A stretch of 64,000 bases of DNA. Source: Henckelia pumila. Lineage: Eukaryota; Streptophyta; Magnoliopsida; Lamiales; Gesneriaceae. Positions 34,299 through 47,600 of the stretch are shown here, one piece after another. The translations under genes were made by a program, and so were the position numbers. How positions within the stretch are numbered: position 1 is the stretch's first letter; each line of letters begins with the position of its first letter. The stretch covers positions 23,484,622 through 23,548,621 of the forward strand of contig NC_133123.1 of assembly GCF_033568475.1 (NCBI RefSeq). Reading direction: 5' to 3'. The notes beneath the pieces were generated by a model. That model did no database searches, was not told the origin of the DNA, and saw nothing but the letters and a program-made list of their open reading frames with translations.

Positions 34299-37200
34299 CT
34301 AATTTTCCACTGTCTGACCACCCCCACTGGAAGTAGATGGTATACCTTGCTCGATACACTGGTGTAGAAAAGGAAACATATTGTTCAGAATGGTATGATT
34401 GTTACCATGCCAAGCAAATTGTAAATATGCAGGTGAGTAAAATTTGGGCTTCCACTCTTTTCAGGGTTGTTATTTGGGGACGTGAGTCGTACAATTGATT
34501 GGTATTGACGTATTCTGTTGAAAACACAATACTTTCCTATATAAGAGTCCTCTGCCCAGTTTTCATTTAATATAAGTATAATATGATGGCAAAATACTAT
34601 AGCAACGACAATGTTCTTCAAATATAGAGAGATTTTCAATAACCTGAAGAAGATGATTATGTAACCAATCCAGTGTTTGAGGGAAGGTTGTCGCTGATAT
34701 GTTAACAACTGTTAAGCCCTGCTCATATTAAAACACCATCACCATCTAAGTTAAAATCGATGTTGCAACATAAAAGTAAGATAAAACCCTACAATGTGGT
34801 TTGTCTAACAAAATAACTTGCTCAATTGAGACCATATTCTGGAATTCCATTTTACTTTTGCAAAACATGCTCTTCATTTTTCTTTGTGCTGTTGATACGA
34901 GTTTGCAGTTGTACAATACTGTGGAATTTCTTCTTTGCTTTTGCAAAATATGTATGTTTTCAAACTTTTCAATATGGTTACGATAGCAGTTGCTTTCTGA
35001 TTAATATAATTACCAGGATTAACGTGGGAGAACAGAATAACTTGCCAAATTTCAATCTATTATGTCTTGAAACTAAGGGGTAATTATTTGACCAGCAATT
35101 ATTTGCAAATTTCTTTCACAACTTTCGAAAAGTACCATAAAGGAAGGAGTATCCTGGGTATTTCTACAGCAGGATGGCCCCTGAATACCTTCAAAAACAT
35201 AAGTTTGTATTGCATTCTCGATAAGATGAATATTTTTGTAGCATAAAAACATACATACCTGTGACTCAAATGAACAGAGATAATCCTGGAGTGTTTTTAA
35301 GTTGCTGATTAGTGTACTCTTGTCCTGGAAAAGATTGGAGAAGGTTCACGTGTCAAAAGATTTATTTGTTATTTGTGACCAACATAGATGACAAGAACAG
35401 GAATCTAAATCAAACACTGTCGTGCAGAGTATATAAATTTTTTAAAATATATATATACAAACCTACAAAACTTTTGAACTTGCAAGTGCTTACTACGCTA
35501 TTGATAGATACAAACCAGCAAACAATGTTTTATCACCTAGATAAACATACGGTAGGAAAAAGTAAAATTATGCCTGTCCCTGTAACTCTGAAGATTGATG
35601 TTCATCAATATTATATAGTATCATAATGTTCCTCAAAATTTCTCTATACATTGAACAATATTACAGAGCTTAATATCAGAAGAGAATCCATTTCAACAAG
35701 GGGATACTATTCATGACATCACCATTAAAAATATTGTTCAGGACTCATGTGAAACAAGATAACTTCACTTATTTTCCTACAAAGACAATCAGTGACTTAA
35801 TCCACAGGAAGAACAGTTATTTATCTTCATAATGTGTGCAAATGGAACCGAACTCTATGACAGAGAAAGTTTTAATTTTCAGTAAAACCTGAATAGGATA
35901 TTTTTCAATGCTCCTAGTAGATATCCACTCCTCTAGCAATGCCTGAGAAGAATCGACAAAAGTACGATGCTGAGAACACGGAATAATTAGAGCAATAGTA
36001 ATAATGGCAGAATCCCCAAAACCAGGTTGCATGTTTTGCAATATTAATAGATATTGGGTCATAACTCATACGTGATTTGCACGTGGTATTCTAACATTGT
36101 GATCATGACTTTGTTGAGCAAGCGGAGATTCAGGTAACCTTTTGAACTTAAAAGGATTTGGGTTTTTCACTTTGCTCATAAGGACAACACTTAAAGAAGA
36201 AACTATTTTTTCAACAAACCTTGTGATCAAATTCAGCCATCTTTAGAATTATGGGGATAATTATGGGGTCAGCACCAGCCTTGTCCTTTTTGTTAGGACG
36301 AGCCTCAATTGCATCAGATTCTTTTGCTGTTCCACATGAAAGAAATAGGTAAAATTTAGACGCAAAATTCTAATCTGGTAAAGATAAATTTTAAAAGAAG
36401 AAAAGTAATATTCAAGATAGTCTGATTCAGTTATATTATACAGCAGCACAGGAAATAATGAGAGTTTTCACCTTCAGCATTGGGAGTGTCACCACTTATA
36501 TCCACAGATTTCAGAGCACCTGAAACCATATCTACGGCAGATTCTGTTTCCCCTGAGTTACCGACCTGGGGACAGGAATTTCTTTCGAGTTGATTAACAA
36601 ATGGATCGCTATGATTATTCTGAGCTGGGATTCCATTTTTACTTTTTTCTGAACCCTTATCTTTGTCTGTTGCTGTAGACTTTATCGGTGATTTATTTTC
36701 ATCATCCATTAAGTATATGCTAGGATCCAAATGTATTCCCTGCGATTGTCAGAGATAACCGAATATATCAGCATGACTGTAGAAATTATATTTTCCATTC
36801 CACTGCATAAACATCCATGCTTTTCATTACCACCACCTATGTTTCTTCTTCCCCTAGTGATCAACAAATAAAGGCGGAACAACTAATAATTATCATGATG
36901 TTGAGAATTAGAGCGTCAATTCGGGATTGGCCCGTCGGGCCAACCCGTCCCGCCACTAAAAAAAGGCGGGTTGGATTGTGCTTTTGGTGGCCCGTTTGGA
37001 AATTTTATATTATTTATAATGATTTCTGTATGGTTAATGAATTTTTAAAAGTGTACATCATTTATAATTGTTTATGTATGATTTTTAACAAAACTTCATT
37101 TTTATTTTTTTTTTGAAGGGTTGGCCCTCCCAACCTTCAACCCATGGCGGGTTGAGTTGGGTTGGGGTATTCCCAACCCGCCATGTTGGCGGCCCGGCCC

Positions 37201-40200
37201 GCTTGATGGCGGGGTGGCCCAAATTGACAGCCCTATCGAGAATGGTTGAAATTTCAACTACGAACATATTCACATTTTCTTCTTTCTCGTAATTACTCTT
37301 TCTTTTTTACACACTATATCAATTACTATTAACACGATAACATTGATTCTACTGTCACTCTTACGATGATTATGACAGCTTTTCCCTGAGCAAATCTTTC
37401 TCGAGTACCTTTACCATTTCTTTCTGATATATGCTATTTTTCTTAACAATAATGAACAAACTTAAAGATCAACGGAGAAATGTGCCAAGACAATCGAATA
37501 TTTTTCCCACCCAAAACTGGAGTTATTAACACTGATGTTTGCTTAAGGCTTTCTTTTCTACTTCAACGCCTGTTTCTCCAGCCGTCATTACTTGAGCCAC
37601 TCAACCAAGTTTCTCTGTGTTCGACTCTGTAGAGCGGGTTTAGTCTGTTCACCCTCAGTTCTAAATTTGTCAAAATACTTCCACCTCAGTAACTGCTTCT
37701 CTTTTGTTTGGTAAGAGACATTTGGACCATATATCATGTGTATTACTTGAACTCTACCACATTTATTTTCACGGGTTATGGTAACGGACCTTTGCTACTT
37801 ACTTTACAACGGAGTTCAACTATCACTCACCATGGGTATAACAACCAAACAAGCAAAGCCATCACAGTATTATCTTGTCAAAAATCATACCTCGATTATG
37901 ATTGGCTTTCCATCCTTCATTGCTTTCTTCAAATCACCACCCAAACCTACAAGCAATACCAATAATATACCTATCATAATCCCTGTAATTCTCGAGAATA
38001 ACGTAAGTACAGTCATGCAGTACCTTTACGAACAATCCGGCATTCTCTACAGAATTCAGTTATTAATTCCTCGGATGAGCCAAAGTCTCGCGCCCATACG
38101 GGGGAAGACATTAATGGGGCACTGAGATATAGACGAATCAGTGATTTAGTATTACGTAAGATTGCACAAGATCTCTCAACAATTTAATAGTTGGTAATAT
38201 CATGAATAGAGAGATTTCTAATGACAATAAATTTAATGGGAGAGAGGAAGGAAGCAACTAGCAACCAATATTTCTCTGATGGGATCTGACAAATCCATCA
38301 ACCTTCAAACAAGGTTCTGTCGCACATAAAACAAACACATATACGAACTCACTCATCAAGGCTAAGGATTATCGTTATTTAATGGATATTGATGAATATG
38401 TATGTCATAAAATAAAGCATGCAAACATAAACTCGCGGTTTCAAATTGTAATAACTTAGCCACTTAAGTTGTAATAGCTCTTGTTAGGTTTAGAACCTAG
38501 ATAGCGAGAATGAGTCAACATTTATCCAAGGAAGAACAAGTCAAAACATTATTAATAAAATCAGTTAGGTGCGGATTTGAATATATAAATTGTCACAGTG
38601 ATAAAAAAGATAAATCAGTGCCTTAAAACAGTCACCTACTCTGTTGCTGTCCGTAGTAACTCATACACCATGTCTGTCTGTGCCATTGAGAAAATATACT
38701 AAATCAGTACGAGGATGGAAATGTTTAAATAATGAAGTGCTGGAATCGCTCTCCAAAAAAGATGCAAGAAATTATACAAAAGAGAAATCACCTGCAAAAC
38801 ATTTGGCAGGTTCAGTCTTTGGGCAAGTTGAGTAGCAATGGTAGACTTTCCAACGCATGCGGTACCACATACAAGAATAACCAGTGGCACTCTTTGATGG
38901 TGAAATCTAAAGATAGAGAAAATGAAGAAGAGAATGAAAAAGAAGTTTTAGAAGTTCATTTTTTTCTAATCGATTCAGGAGAATGTAACCCGAGATCTTA
39001 AACCTTTCAAAAATAGAATCAGAAGAGTGTTATATCATTATATCTATAACAATCAGACATAGACTTGCCTTGTCATCATTTTATATCTGTTTATGTACTC
39101 TTGGCCAAAACCTCGACGCTCCATAAGCTGCAGGCCCCAAAGAAAGTAGGAAAATTTCTTCATCAAACAGATACAGATGATGAAAAATGGAAAAAGACTA
39201 CGAAAAAGTGAAACTGGCTTGCGGTGAAGCTATATAATTCCTAGCAGTACCACAGGCTAGATATTTATATGCCTTAAAGAGTACACTTTTTCAATTATGC
39301 ATCATACAGAAGGTGGAACCATTACCAAACAGGGACCTTTTTGCTCATGGTATTTGCCAAGATAACCACCAAAATTAAAAGCCTGATGTAAATGATAAAG
39401 CGCCTCTGGAAGGAGAAAATACTCGAGTAATATCCAATTGCACAACTGTTTCTCTATATACGCAATAAAGAGATTTTAGGACTAGGGTGGCAATAGAGCA
39501 CAAGCCCACTCTAACCTGTTACTGTTGAATGTTTGAAGTCTTAGTAAACACATCAATCAGGCTAACATAGAATTCTTAACACGGGTCACTGGTCAACAGT
39601 GGCTTACACTTGTTCCTAAGCCAGTTGCACACCTTCAACAACCGAACTAATGCAAAATATTGAAACACACTTCACTACAGGGAGTAAATGGCTGTTGCCC
39701 TGATATAAAGGTCTTTGATCCATTTCACAAAATTTCCATTCACATATAAAAAGTCAAAAAACAAAACCGAAAAGAAAAAGGAAGAAGAAAAAACAAAGTA
39801 CCTTAAATAAATTAGCTTCCAGGTCCGACTGTGAGCTGCAAAATAAATGAAACAGAAGTTACCAGCAAACATTCCTCATAACTATAAGCAAGAAGATCAA
39901 ATAAAATGACAACTGCACGCACATACACGTCAAGAAGGCTGTTGTCTATGAGAAGCTTTTTCAGTTCGAGAGCAATTTTAATGGCCACATGATTAGGAAT
40001 CTGTAATCAGGACCCAAAAAAAAAAAAAAAACCAGTGACAACCATCAGCAAAACTAAACTTAGGAAGAAAAAAAAAAAAAAACACACACACACACACACA
40101 CAATATCAAAACCCAGAAAGGAAACGCATGAAGAAGGAATTTTGACGACGATACCGTACCTTAGTAACCGTCAACATTCTGCTGAGCAAAAATCGAGAGA

Positions 40201-40480
40201 GCACGTAATAGTGATCGGCATTATCACCCAACCACACCTTAACCTAAAATTACATCGATAAATAAATAAATCCAACTAAAAACTCAGAAATTCCGGAAAT
40301 ACACATCCGATTAAAAACCCAAACCTTCACAAAATCGTATTTGGACGACGCATTGCGAGTGGAGAATGGTAGAACTTCAGACGGTTCTTTTTCTTTCCGA
40401 TGCTCCGAGTCTCCTCCTTCCTCTCGCCGATGATTCTCCCAGCTAGGGTCTGCGATTACCACTCCTTTATCTTTCTTCAT
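34299..40480 (-). CDS. LPA1-like P-loop NTPase (2-phosphoglycerate kinase-related)
   Basis: Fifteen exons give 447 residues with consistent phases. From the 5' end: 40325-40480, 40160-40243, 39927-40000, 39802-39835, 39069-39127, 38792-38906, 38640-38677, 38024-38121, 37891-37946, 36472-36739, 36220-36326, 35889-35942, 35259-35324, 34644-34718, 34299-34358. Conserved blocks are KVWLGDNADHYYVLSRFLLS, IPNHVAIKIALELKKLL, the Walker A loop GTACVGKST at about residue 150, PVWARDFGSSEELITEFCRE and GIHLDPSIYLMDDEN. A Lys/Ser-rich low-complexity stretch follows, then a C-terminal region with ALLEEWISTR, LQDYLCSFESQ and NISATTFPQTLDWLH. Rice LPA1 lowers seed phytic acid when mutated; the biochemical reaction is unproven, though the domain resembles archaeal 2-phosphoglycerate kinase. 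The model is shorter than the LPA1 homologues I know, at both ends. One intron has a GC donor. Confidence 0.87.
36909..37235. mobile_element. hAT-type MITE in an LPA1-like intron
   Basis: A 327-bp unit inside the intron between exons 10 and 9 of the LPA1-like gene. Its inverted ends are TAGAGCGTCAATTCGGG and, on the opposite strand, TAGGGCTGTCAATTTGGG. The 8-bp flanks are ttgagaat and tcgagaat, matching at seven of eight, as expected for an old hAT duplication. The interior holds GGCGGGTTGG/CCAACCCGCC-type inverted GC-rich motifs typical of this widespread plant MITE group. Non-coding. Confidence 0.82.
40082..40102. repeat. (AC)n microsatellite after a poly-A run
   Basis: An AC dinucleotide run directly after about 14 A, inside an LPA1-like intron. 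Poly-A plus dinucleotide is a common retroposon-tail relic, but no retroposon body is recognised. Confidence 0.9.
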
Positions 40481-40570
40481 TTCAATTTCAATTATCTGCA
40501 ATCGGATTGCATGAAGACTTGGATGCACAAGGAATTGTGAGCGAATGGAGAAATTGTAATATTATATAAA

Positions 40571-40696
40571 ATCTTGTTTTGCTCATTACATTTAATTAGT
40601 ATGAAATTTATATAATATTTCCCTTTTAAAAAAATCTTGTTTTGCTCATTACATTTAATTAGTATGAAATTCATATAATATTTCCCTTTTAAAAAA
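40571..40696. repeat. 63-bp tandem duplication upstream of the LPA1-like start
   Basis: Two adjacent copies beginning ATCTTGTTTTGCTCATTAC at 40571 and 40634 differ at about one base (TTTATATAA versus TTCATATAA). They start 91 bp upstream of the LPA1-like ATG, so they lie in its leader or proximal promoter. Confidence 0.9.
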
Positions 40697-41588
40697 ATCA
40701 TTCCTATGATATCTTTTTGTGTATATAACATTCCTATAATAACATTGCTATAATATCTTATATAGTGTTTGAAATAGTTTTTAAAAAGCACTTTTCAGTC
40801 ATTTTTTTACAAAATTTTGAAATTTTATGAAATTTTATAAAGAAAAAACTGAGAATTACTTTCCAAAAGTTGTCCCAAACACTACCTAAATATATAAACT
40901 TGTGTGTATAATGTAATATAAAGATATTATTTGTTGCTTAAATATATTTTTAATTTGCAAATACTGGTTATAACTATATTTTTATATTTAAATGATGATT
41001 AAATATATTAAAAATTAATTATTAAATATCTAGAATTTAGTTCAAATAAATGTCGATAAATATTCGTGAGATGTGTTAAAAGCAATAATTACATAAAATG
41101 AAATCTCAATTTATATATAATTTTGAGGGCAAAGTTGAAAAGAAAATTGTGAGATAGGTGGCAATTGGCATACCAAAATGGTTATTCGATCTGCTCGAGT
41201 ATTCTAATCTTTAAAATAGTGTATTGGTGAAGATTGTTATTTTTTTTTCTTTTGTTTTTCTTTCTTCAACCCCTTAATCTCTCAAGTTTACAATCAACCA
41301 AACAAATAATACAAATTTTTTTAGGTAAGTTATATCATATCTATACAGACACGGTCTTCGCATACATCTAACGGTTGATATTTATCATAGGACGCAATGT
41401 GTATGCGTTGGATACTCGTATAATATATAATAAATTTATATTTTTTGTTGCTGAAAACTCGCAACCGCTGCTCGTGTACATTAGCATTATGTAAACTTTG
41501 GACATAATATCTTACAAATCAGGTCAGTAAATCGTATTGGACAAACTCGATGATAAATTTAACCAAAACAATATTGATATGATAATTA

Positions 41589-41620
<32 letters not shown>

Positions 41621-42600
41621 GTATGTACATCAATAAATAAAAAAAAGTCGAACTCATTATCATTTTGAGCTGTCCACCAATTTCCATATAGGTATTGCAA
41701 AGCCACGACCCGTGAAAAATGGCCCTGAGCGATTAAGTCCGAAAGTAGGTATTGTAACATCATTAATTTGTTAGATCATATATAGTTATATAATAGAATA
41801 GAATAGAATTACAACATAGGAAGCAAATGAATTATTTCCAAGATAAACGGGGTGGTGAAATTTTTTAATGATTATCTATTTAATAGGAATAACAACATAA
41901 TAATATACTTATATTTTAAAAAAATTAATGATAAATTATTTTTTTTAAAAAAAATAACCCTTCTTAGAAAAATTAACCCCTCTTAAAAATATGTCTTGGT
42001 ACATCAGAATGTAAACTTTTTATATAAAAAGCATTAAAGCGGCCCTATACTATACTTGATCCATATAGTTGATTCGATCGAGTCCGTGATATAGGCTCTT
42101 ACGAGGTAATGGGCCCAAATAGGCTTTGTTGTAAATTAACTGACCTTGCAATTAAGTCTCTGTCGATTTTATTATTAATTTGAGAAATGTTTGAATATAA
42201 ATATATATATTAATAGATTGGATAGAGAAATTTTTTTTATTAATAGCCAATGTCTTATACAAGACATCGTCATTAATTTAAAATTTTGATTTAAGTTGCA
42301 ATCAAATTTCTTTACAGCTAAATTTTTTTATATTTTTTATAATAAAATTCACTAATATTTGTTGTATTTCCTACTAAAATTTGAGTTAAAATATTTATTC
42401 GATCTAATAACTACTCTGCAACAGAACTGAAAATTCTATGGCTTGGATATTTAGTATTTTTTATTTATTACATGTGTCTAAAAGTATGGAATTTTGGGGT
42501 TACTTATATATGGTCGAATACTCTCATTATCAATCCGAATTTTTTTTTAATGATATTCAAGAAGAAAATATTTTAGAAAAATTCATACAATTAGAACATG
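40697..42600. other. AT-rich intergenic stretch
   Basis: No gene or RNA gene is recognised. It contains an (AT)n/(ATGT)n microsatellite (41589-41626) and several poly-A/T runs. The upstream part should carry the rest of the LPA1-like promoter. Confidence 0.5.
41589..41626. repeat. (AT)n followed by (ATGT)n microsatellite
   Basis: About ten AT units run directly into about five ATGT/GTAT units. Confidence 0.9.
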
Positions 42601-42715
42601 TTTGGTAGATGGGAATGAGATAGGAATATAATGAACATTCTCATCTCATTCCTTACACCAATGTTTGGTTTGCCTTTGGAATGAAAGTTTTTATTCTCAT
42701 TGAAATGATTATTTC

Positions 42716-42968
42716 TTTCAAAAAGGGTTGACCCCGAAGGGGACCCTATCCCATATGAGTCAGAGGTTCATTGGCTCATGAGAAAGTTAAATCGAGGGAT
42801 GTGCACGAGCGGCAGGTCTAGCAACATGGCCAACCCCCAGAGCATACTGCATACCCCCACAATATTTCAACAGAGAATATGCTCCACACGATGATCGAAC
42901 CCGCAACACTGAAGAATTTCTTCACACGTCACCTCAGGTCTTACCAACTCGCATATACCCCTGTGGAC
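42716..42968 (-). mobile_element. tRNA-derived SINE
   Basis: A 253-bp insertion flanked by identical 14-bp copies gaaatgattatttc (42702-42715; 42969-42982). On the minus strand it starts GTCCACAGGGGTATATGCGAG. It has a pol III A-box-like GCGAGTTGGTAAGACC followed by a B box GCGGGTTCGATC at normal tRNA spacing, and ends in a TTTTTGAAA tail. Long duplication, tRNA-like head and internal pol III promoter define a SINE. Non-coding; mobilised in trans by LINE enzymes. Confidence 0.88.
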
Positions 42969-43199
42969 GAAATGATTATTTCCTTGTTCATGAAAATAGC
43001 GATTCCATCCATTTTGGATGAGAATGGCAATTCTCACTCCCATTCCTTTCATATTTATAAAATATTTCCTTATTAGCTTAACCAATATAAATCTATATTT
43101 TATTAAAAATAATAATAATAATAATAATAACTTAAAATAATAATACTATCACACAAATCACGATCATTTATAAATGTAAAAAATAATGATAATACTAAT

Positions 43200-44510
43200 T
43201 GTAGTGACCCTTACTTGGATCACCTACTAAACAGAACTTAAGCATGCATTTAACTTAATAAACATATATCAGAATAAACTGCGGAAACATTTCTAAAATT
43301 ACAATCCCAAGGCAAGGAATCTGTAAATATCCAAAATAGATTATACAACCAGATCGAACAACTGTAACAATCCAAAAAACAACAGAATAAAACCTAGGCG
43401 AAGCTCCAGCTGGCCAACAACTGTCTAGCCCCTCTTGGATCCACCCGCCTCATCCAATCGCAAACCTGCTCCATGGAATAGGGTGTCCAGAAACACAGAG
43501 TACGAGACATGAGCATAAAACGCTCAGTACGAGAGTATGAGTATATATGCATGCAAAGTGAACTCCCTATAACTCGAGGTCAAAGATCAGATAACAGAGA
43601 CAGACCGGGCCCTGGTATGTAGCACGATGTGCCGTCGCTTCAGGAGGTGGCTCCCATACCATAATACCAGTGGATTTACCGGACCCAAAGCCATGGAAGT
43701 CCATCCACTAACAGGATAGGGTACAACCCTACTAATAGACATCTCGAAGGAGATAGCTCAGTATGCAAATGAATGCAGCATAAATCAATGACATATAAAC
43801 CATGCAGTCACATAATACATGCATACTCAGTCAGGATATCTCGAACAGTACTTTCGTACCTCAAATCAGTGCAAGCTCTACCAACTCTAGGTCCACGCCT
43901 ATAGTCTGCTCTACACTGCCAAATGATACTACTATCATTTAGTGCTCTAAAAGCCTTAACTAAGCTATTGCATACTCCTAAATATTTATAGGAAGCAAAA
44001 GCTATACCTTCGTCCGTCATTAGCCCTTTGATGTCGATGCCTTCAGAACTTGGGCACAACTCCGCTATGACTATCGAACGCCTCGACGACTCCCGGGTCA
44101 AACCTAGAAAGGCTAGAACAACTCGAATACGACTAGAGTAGAGAGGAAATCCGGAATTGGCAATTGAAAATGAATTCTCGGCCTTCTATTTATAGACAAC
44201 GATCGGAGCCTCCGATCCTCTATCGGAACGTCCGAACCTCGATCGGAACGTCCGACCCTGCCATCGGAGCTTCCGAAGATCCTGATCTGCCACGTGTCAA
44301 AATATCACTTGTTTACTTCGGATAGGGGTGATCGGAGCTTCCGATCCTGCCACACGTCATGCCTGACGTAATACCATCGGAGCTTCCGATCCTGCATCGG
44401 AGCTTCCGATCCTGTTCGGAGCTTCCGAACTCACCTTCGGAGCTTTCGAACTCTTCCCAAGTAATTATGATTAATTTCTTAATTACTGATTTTGGTTACG
44501 GGCTACTACA
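43200..44510 (-). repeat. 3' LTR of element B
   Basis: 1311 bp, matching 58088-59360 closely apart from the number of short repeats in the promoter-side region. Starts TGTAGTGACCC and ends GGGCTACTACA. Confidence 0.92.
44201..44456. repeat. Promoter-side array of CGGAGCTTCCG units, nine copies
   Basis: Nine degenerate units of about 18-20 bp with an inverted core (CGGAGCTTCCG or CGGAACGTCCG), usually followed by ATCCTG or AACTC. In the element's orientation they lie upstream of a TATAAATA box (complement of 44187-44194), that is, in U3. A CCACGTGTC G-box interrupts the array. The other LTR has seven units. Confidence 0.8.
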
Positions 44511-44526
44511 TTCTCCCCCATTTAAG
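44511..44526 (-). other. Polypurine tract of element B
   Basis: On the coding strand AAATGGGGGAGAA directly precedes the 3' LTR. Confidence 0.82.
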
Positions 44527-44643
44527 ATGTTTCATCCTCGAAAACAGATCTTAAGTACTGAATGTAATACAGAGATCTAAACATTCTTTATTCAAATCAA
44601 GCTTTTACAGAGTTTGCAACTGAATACAACTATAAGAATGAAA

Positions 44644-47600
44644 TCAAAACAACTCAGGATGGTCTTCATGCATCCTGTCCTCAAGCTCCCAAGTAGCTTC
44701 CTCAGTGCCTCGGCGCTGCCACTGAACTAAAACCAGAGGAATGACTTTGTTCCGCAAAACCTTATCCTTATAATCCAGGATACGAATAGGTTTCTCAACA
44801 TAGGTCAAATCCTTGCTCACCTGAACCTCAGACCGCTGCAGAATATGAGACTCATCCGCCATATACCATCGCAACAGAGATACGTGGAACACGTTGTGAA
44901 TACTGGAAAGATGCGGTGGCAAAGCTAGTCGATAAGCCAAATCGCCAATGCTCTCCAAAATCTCAAACGGACCGATAAATCTGGGAGACAACTTGCCCTT
45001 AAGGCCAAATCTGAGAATTTTGCGAAAAGGTGACACTCTCAGAAACACTTTATCCCCGACATTGAACTGCAAAGGCCTACGCTTGGTGTTAGCATAGCTG
45101 GCCTGACGATCCTGTGCAGTCTTAATCCGTTTCTTGATCTGATCAACAATGTCTACCGCCTGCTGGATAAACTCTGGTCCCTCAGCCTGTCTCTCCCCCA
45201 CTTCTTCCCAGAAGAGTGGAGTACGACAACGTCGTCCGTACAACGCCTCAAAAGGTGTCATTCCAATACTAGTATGATAGATGTTGTTGTACGCGAACTC
45301 GATCAATGGCAAATGATCCTGCCAGGCTGAACCAAAATCCATGACGCACGCTCTAAGCATATCCTCCAAAGTACGGATAGTGCGCTCTGACTGACCATCA
45401 GTCTCCGGATGATAGGCAGTACTCAAACTGAGAGTAGTACCCATCGCACGCTGAACACTCTCCCAGAATCTAGAAGTAAACCTGGGGTCTCGATCGCTGA
45501 CAATGCTCATAGGCACTCCATGAAGTCGAACGATCTCCTGAATGTACAACCGAGCCATACGATCCACATTGTACTCCCGGCTATAGGCAATGAAATGCGC
45601 TGACTTGGTGAGTCGGTCCACCACAACCCAGATAGCATCACAGTTCCTCGGGGATACCGGCAAATGGGTCACAAAGTCCATTGTGATAAACTCTCATTTC
45701 CATTCAGGAATAGGCAGATTGTGAAGCAATCCTCCAGGTCGTCGGTGCTCTGCCTTGACCTGTTGAAATACCAAACATCTCGAAACAAACTGATAAACAC
45801 TGCGTTTCATTCCTTTCCACCAGAAACGAGTACGTAGATCCTTGTACATCTTGTTGCTCCCAGGATGAATACTCAACTTAGTGCGATGCGCCTGAGACAA
45901 AATCTCCTCTCGCAACTCTTCATTCTGCGGAATCACAAGCCTACCAGACAAACACAGAAAGCCATCTGACTGATAGTGAAATCCAGACGAGCTACCCTCG
46001 TTAGCTAGACGAGCTAAACGCTGGGTTTTTGAATCAGACATCTGAGCATCTCGAATCCGCGAATACAAAGCTGGCTCAGATAATATCGCAAACCTCTGGA
46101 TACTCTGCATACCTTTCTTATGCTTGAAGGTATATCCTGAAGTACAACAGTCACCGATCGCACTAGACATCGAACAAGTCTGAAGTGCGGATAGTCGCAC
46201 CTTGCGACTCAATGCATCAGCAGTGAGATTAGTAGCCCCCGGATGGTACTTAATCTCGCAATCATAGTCCTTAAGCAAGTCCATCCAACGTCTTTGCCTC
46301 ATGTTCAATTCCGCCTGAGTGAACAAATACTTGAGACTCTTATGGTCGGTGAAGATCTCAAATTTTTTGCCATACAGATAATGACGCCAGATCTTCAAAG
46401 CGAACACAATGGCTGTCAATTCCAAATCATGGACTGGGTAGTTGTCCTCGTGAAGCTTCAGCTGTCTAGAAGCGTATGCGATCACATGCCCATTCTGAGT
46501 CAGGACACATCCTAACCCCTGAAGAGAAGCATCAGTGTACACCACATACCCTCCAGATCCGGACGGTAATGCCAACACCGGCGCAGAAGTCAACCGCCGT
46601 CGAAGCTCACAAAAATTCTCCTCACACTCGGAGGACCACTCGAAATCCACACCCTTGCGGGTAAGCTGCGTCAAAGGTCGAGCTAGCTGAGAGAAGTTCA
46701 GAATGAAGCGACGATACCCTGCTAGACCCAGAAAACTACGGATCTCAGCAACCGTCGTCGGACGCGACCAATTAAGCACCGCCTCAATCTTGCTTGGATC
46801 AACAGAAATCCCCTCCCTGGATATGATATGGCCAAGAAAGACCACTCGATCCATCCAGAACTCGCACTTGCTTAGCTTGGCGTATAACTGCTCATCTCGA
46901 AGAGTCTGCAGTACCAACCGCAAGTGAGAAACATGCTCTTCCGTATTACGTGAATACACCAAAATGTCGTCAATGAAGACCACGACAAACTTGTCCAAAT
47001 ACTCCCTGAATACATGGTTCATCAGGTCCATGAATATAACCGACGCATTAGTCAAACCAAATGGCATCACTAGAAACTCGTAATGCCCATAGCGAGTACG
47101 GAATGCAGTCTTGGCTATGTCCTGATCACGGACTCTCAACTGATGATACCCAGATCTCAAGTCAATCTTGGAGTAAACTGAAGTGCCCTGCAGCTGATCA
47201 AACAAGTCATCAATACGAGGAAACGGATACTTGTTCTTCACAGTGACTCGATTCAGCTGCCGATAGTCAATGCACAACCGCATAGACCCATCCTTCTTTA
47301 CAAAAAGAAAAGGAGCTCCCCAAGGAGATACACTAGGACGAATGTACCCCTTGTCCAAAAGATCCTGTAGCTGATTCTTCAACTCACGCATCTCTGTTGG
47401 AGCCAGACGATACGGTGCTCGAGAAATAGGAGAAGTACCCGGCATCAACTCTATTCCAAACTCAACTTCCCTAACAGGAGGAAAACCCGGAATCTCATCA
47501 AGAAATACATCTGGAAATTCATCCACGACCGGAATACTCTCTATCCCAACGCTCTCAGCGGACAAATCAACTGCATAGATAAGGTAGCTTTCCCCGCCAG

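Noticed and set aside
36817-37116. 99-codon frame on the plus strand
   Set aside because: Runs through the hAT MITE and LPA1-like intron sequence. No protein family.
44201-44456. Possible CRISPR-like array (regularly spaced short inverted units)
   Set aside because: Units are degenerate, spacing is irregular and near zero, and the array is part of a plant LTR. There are no cas genes and the genome is eukaryotic.
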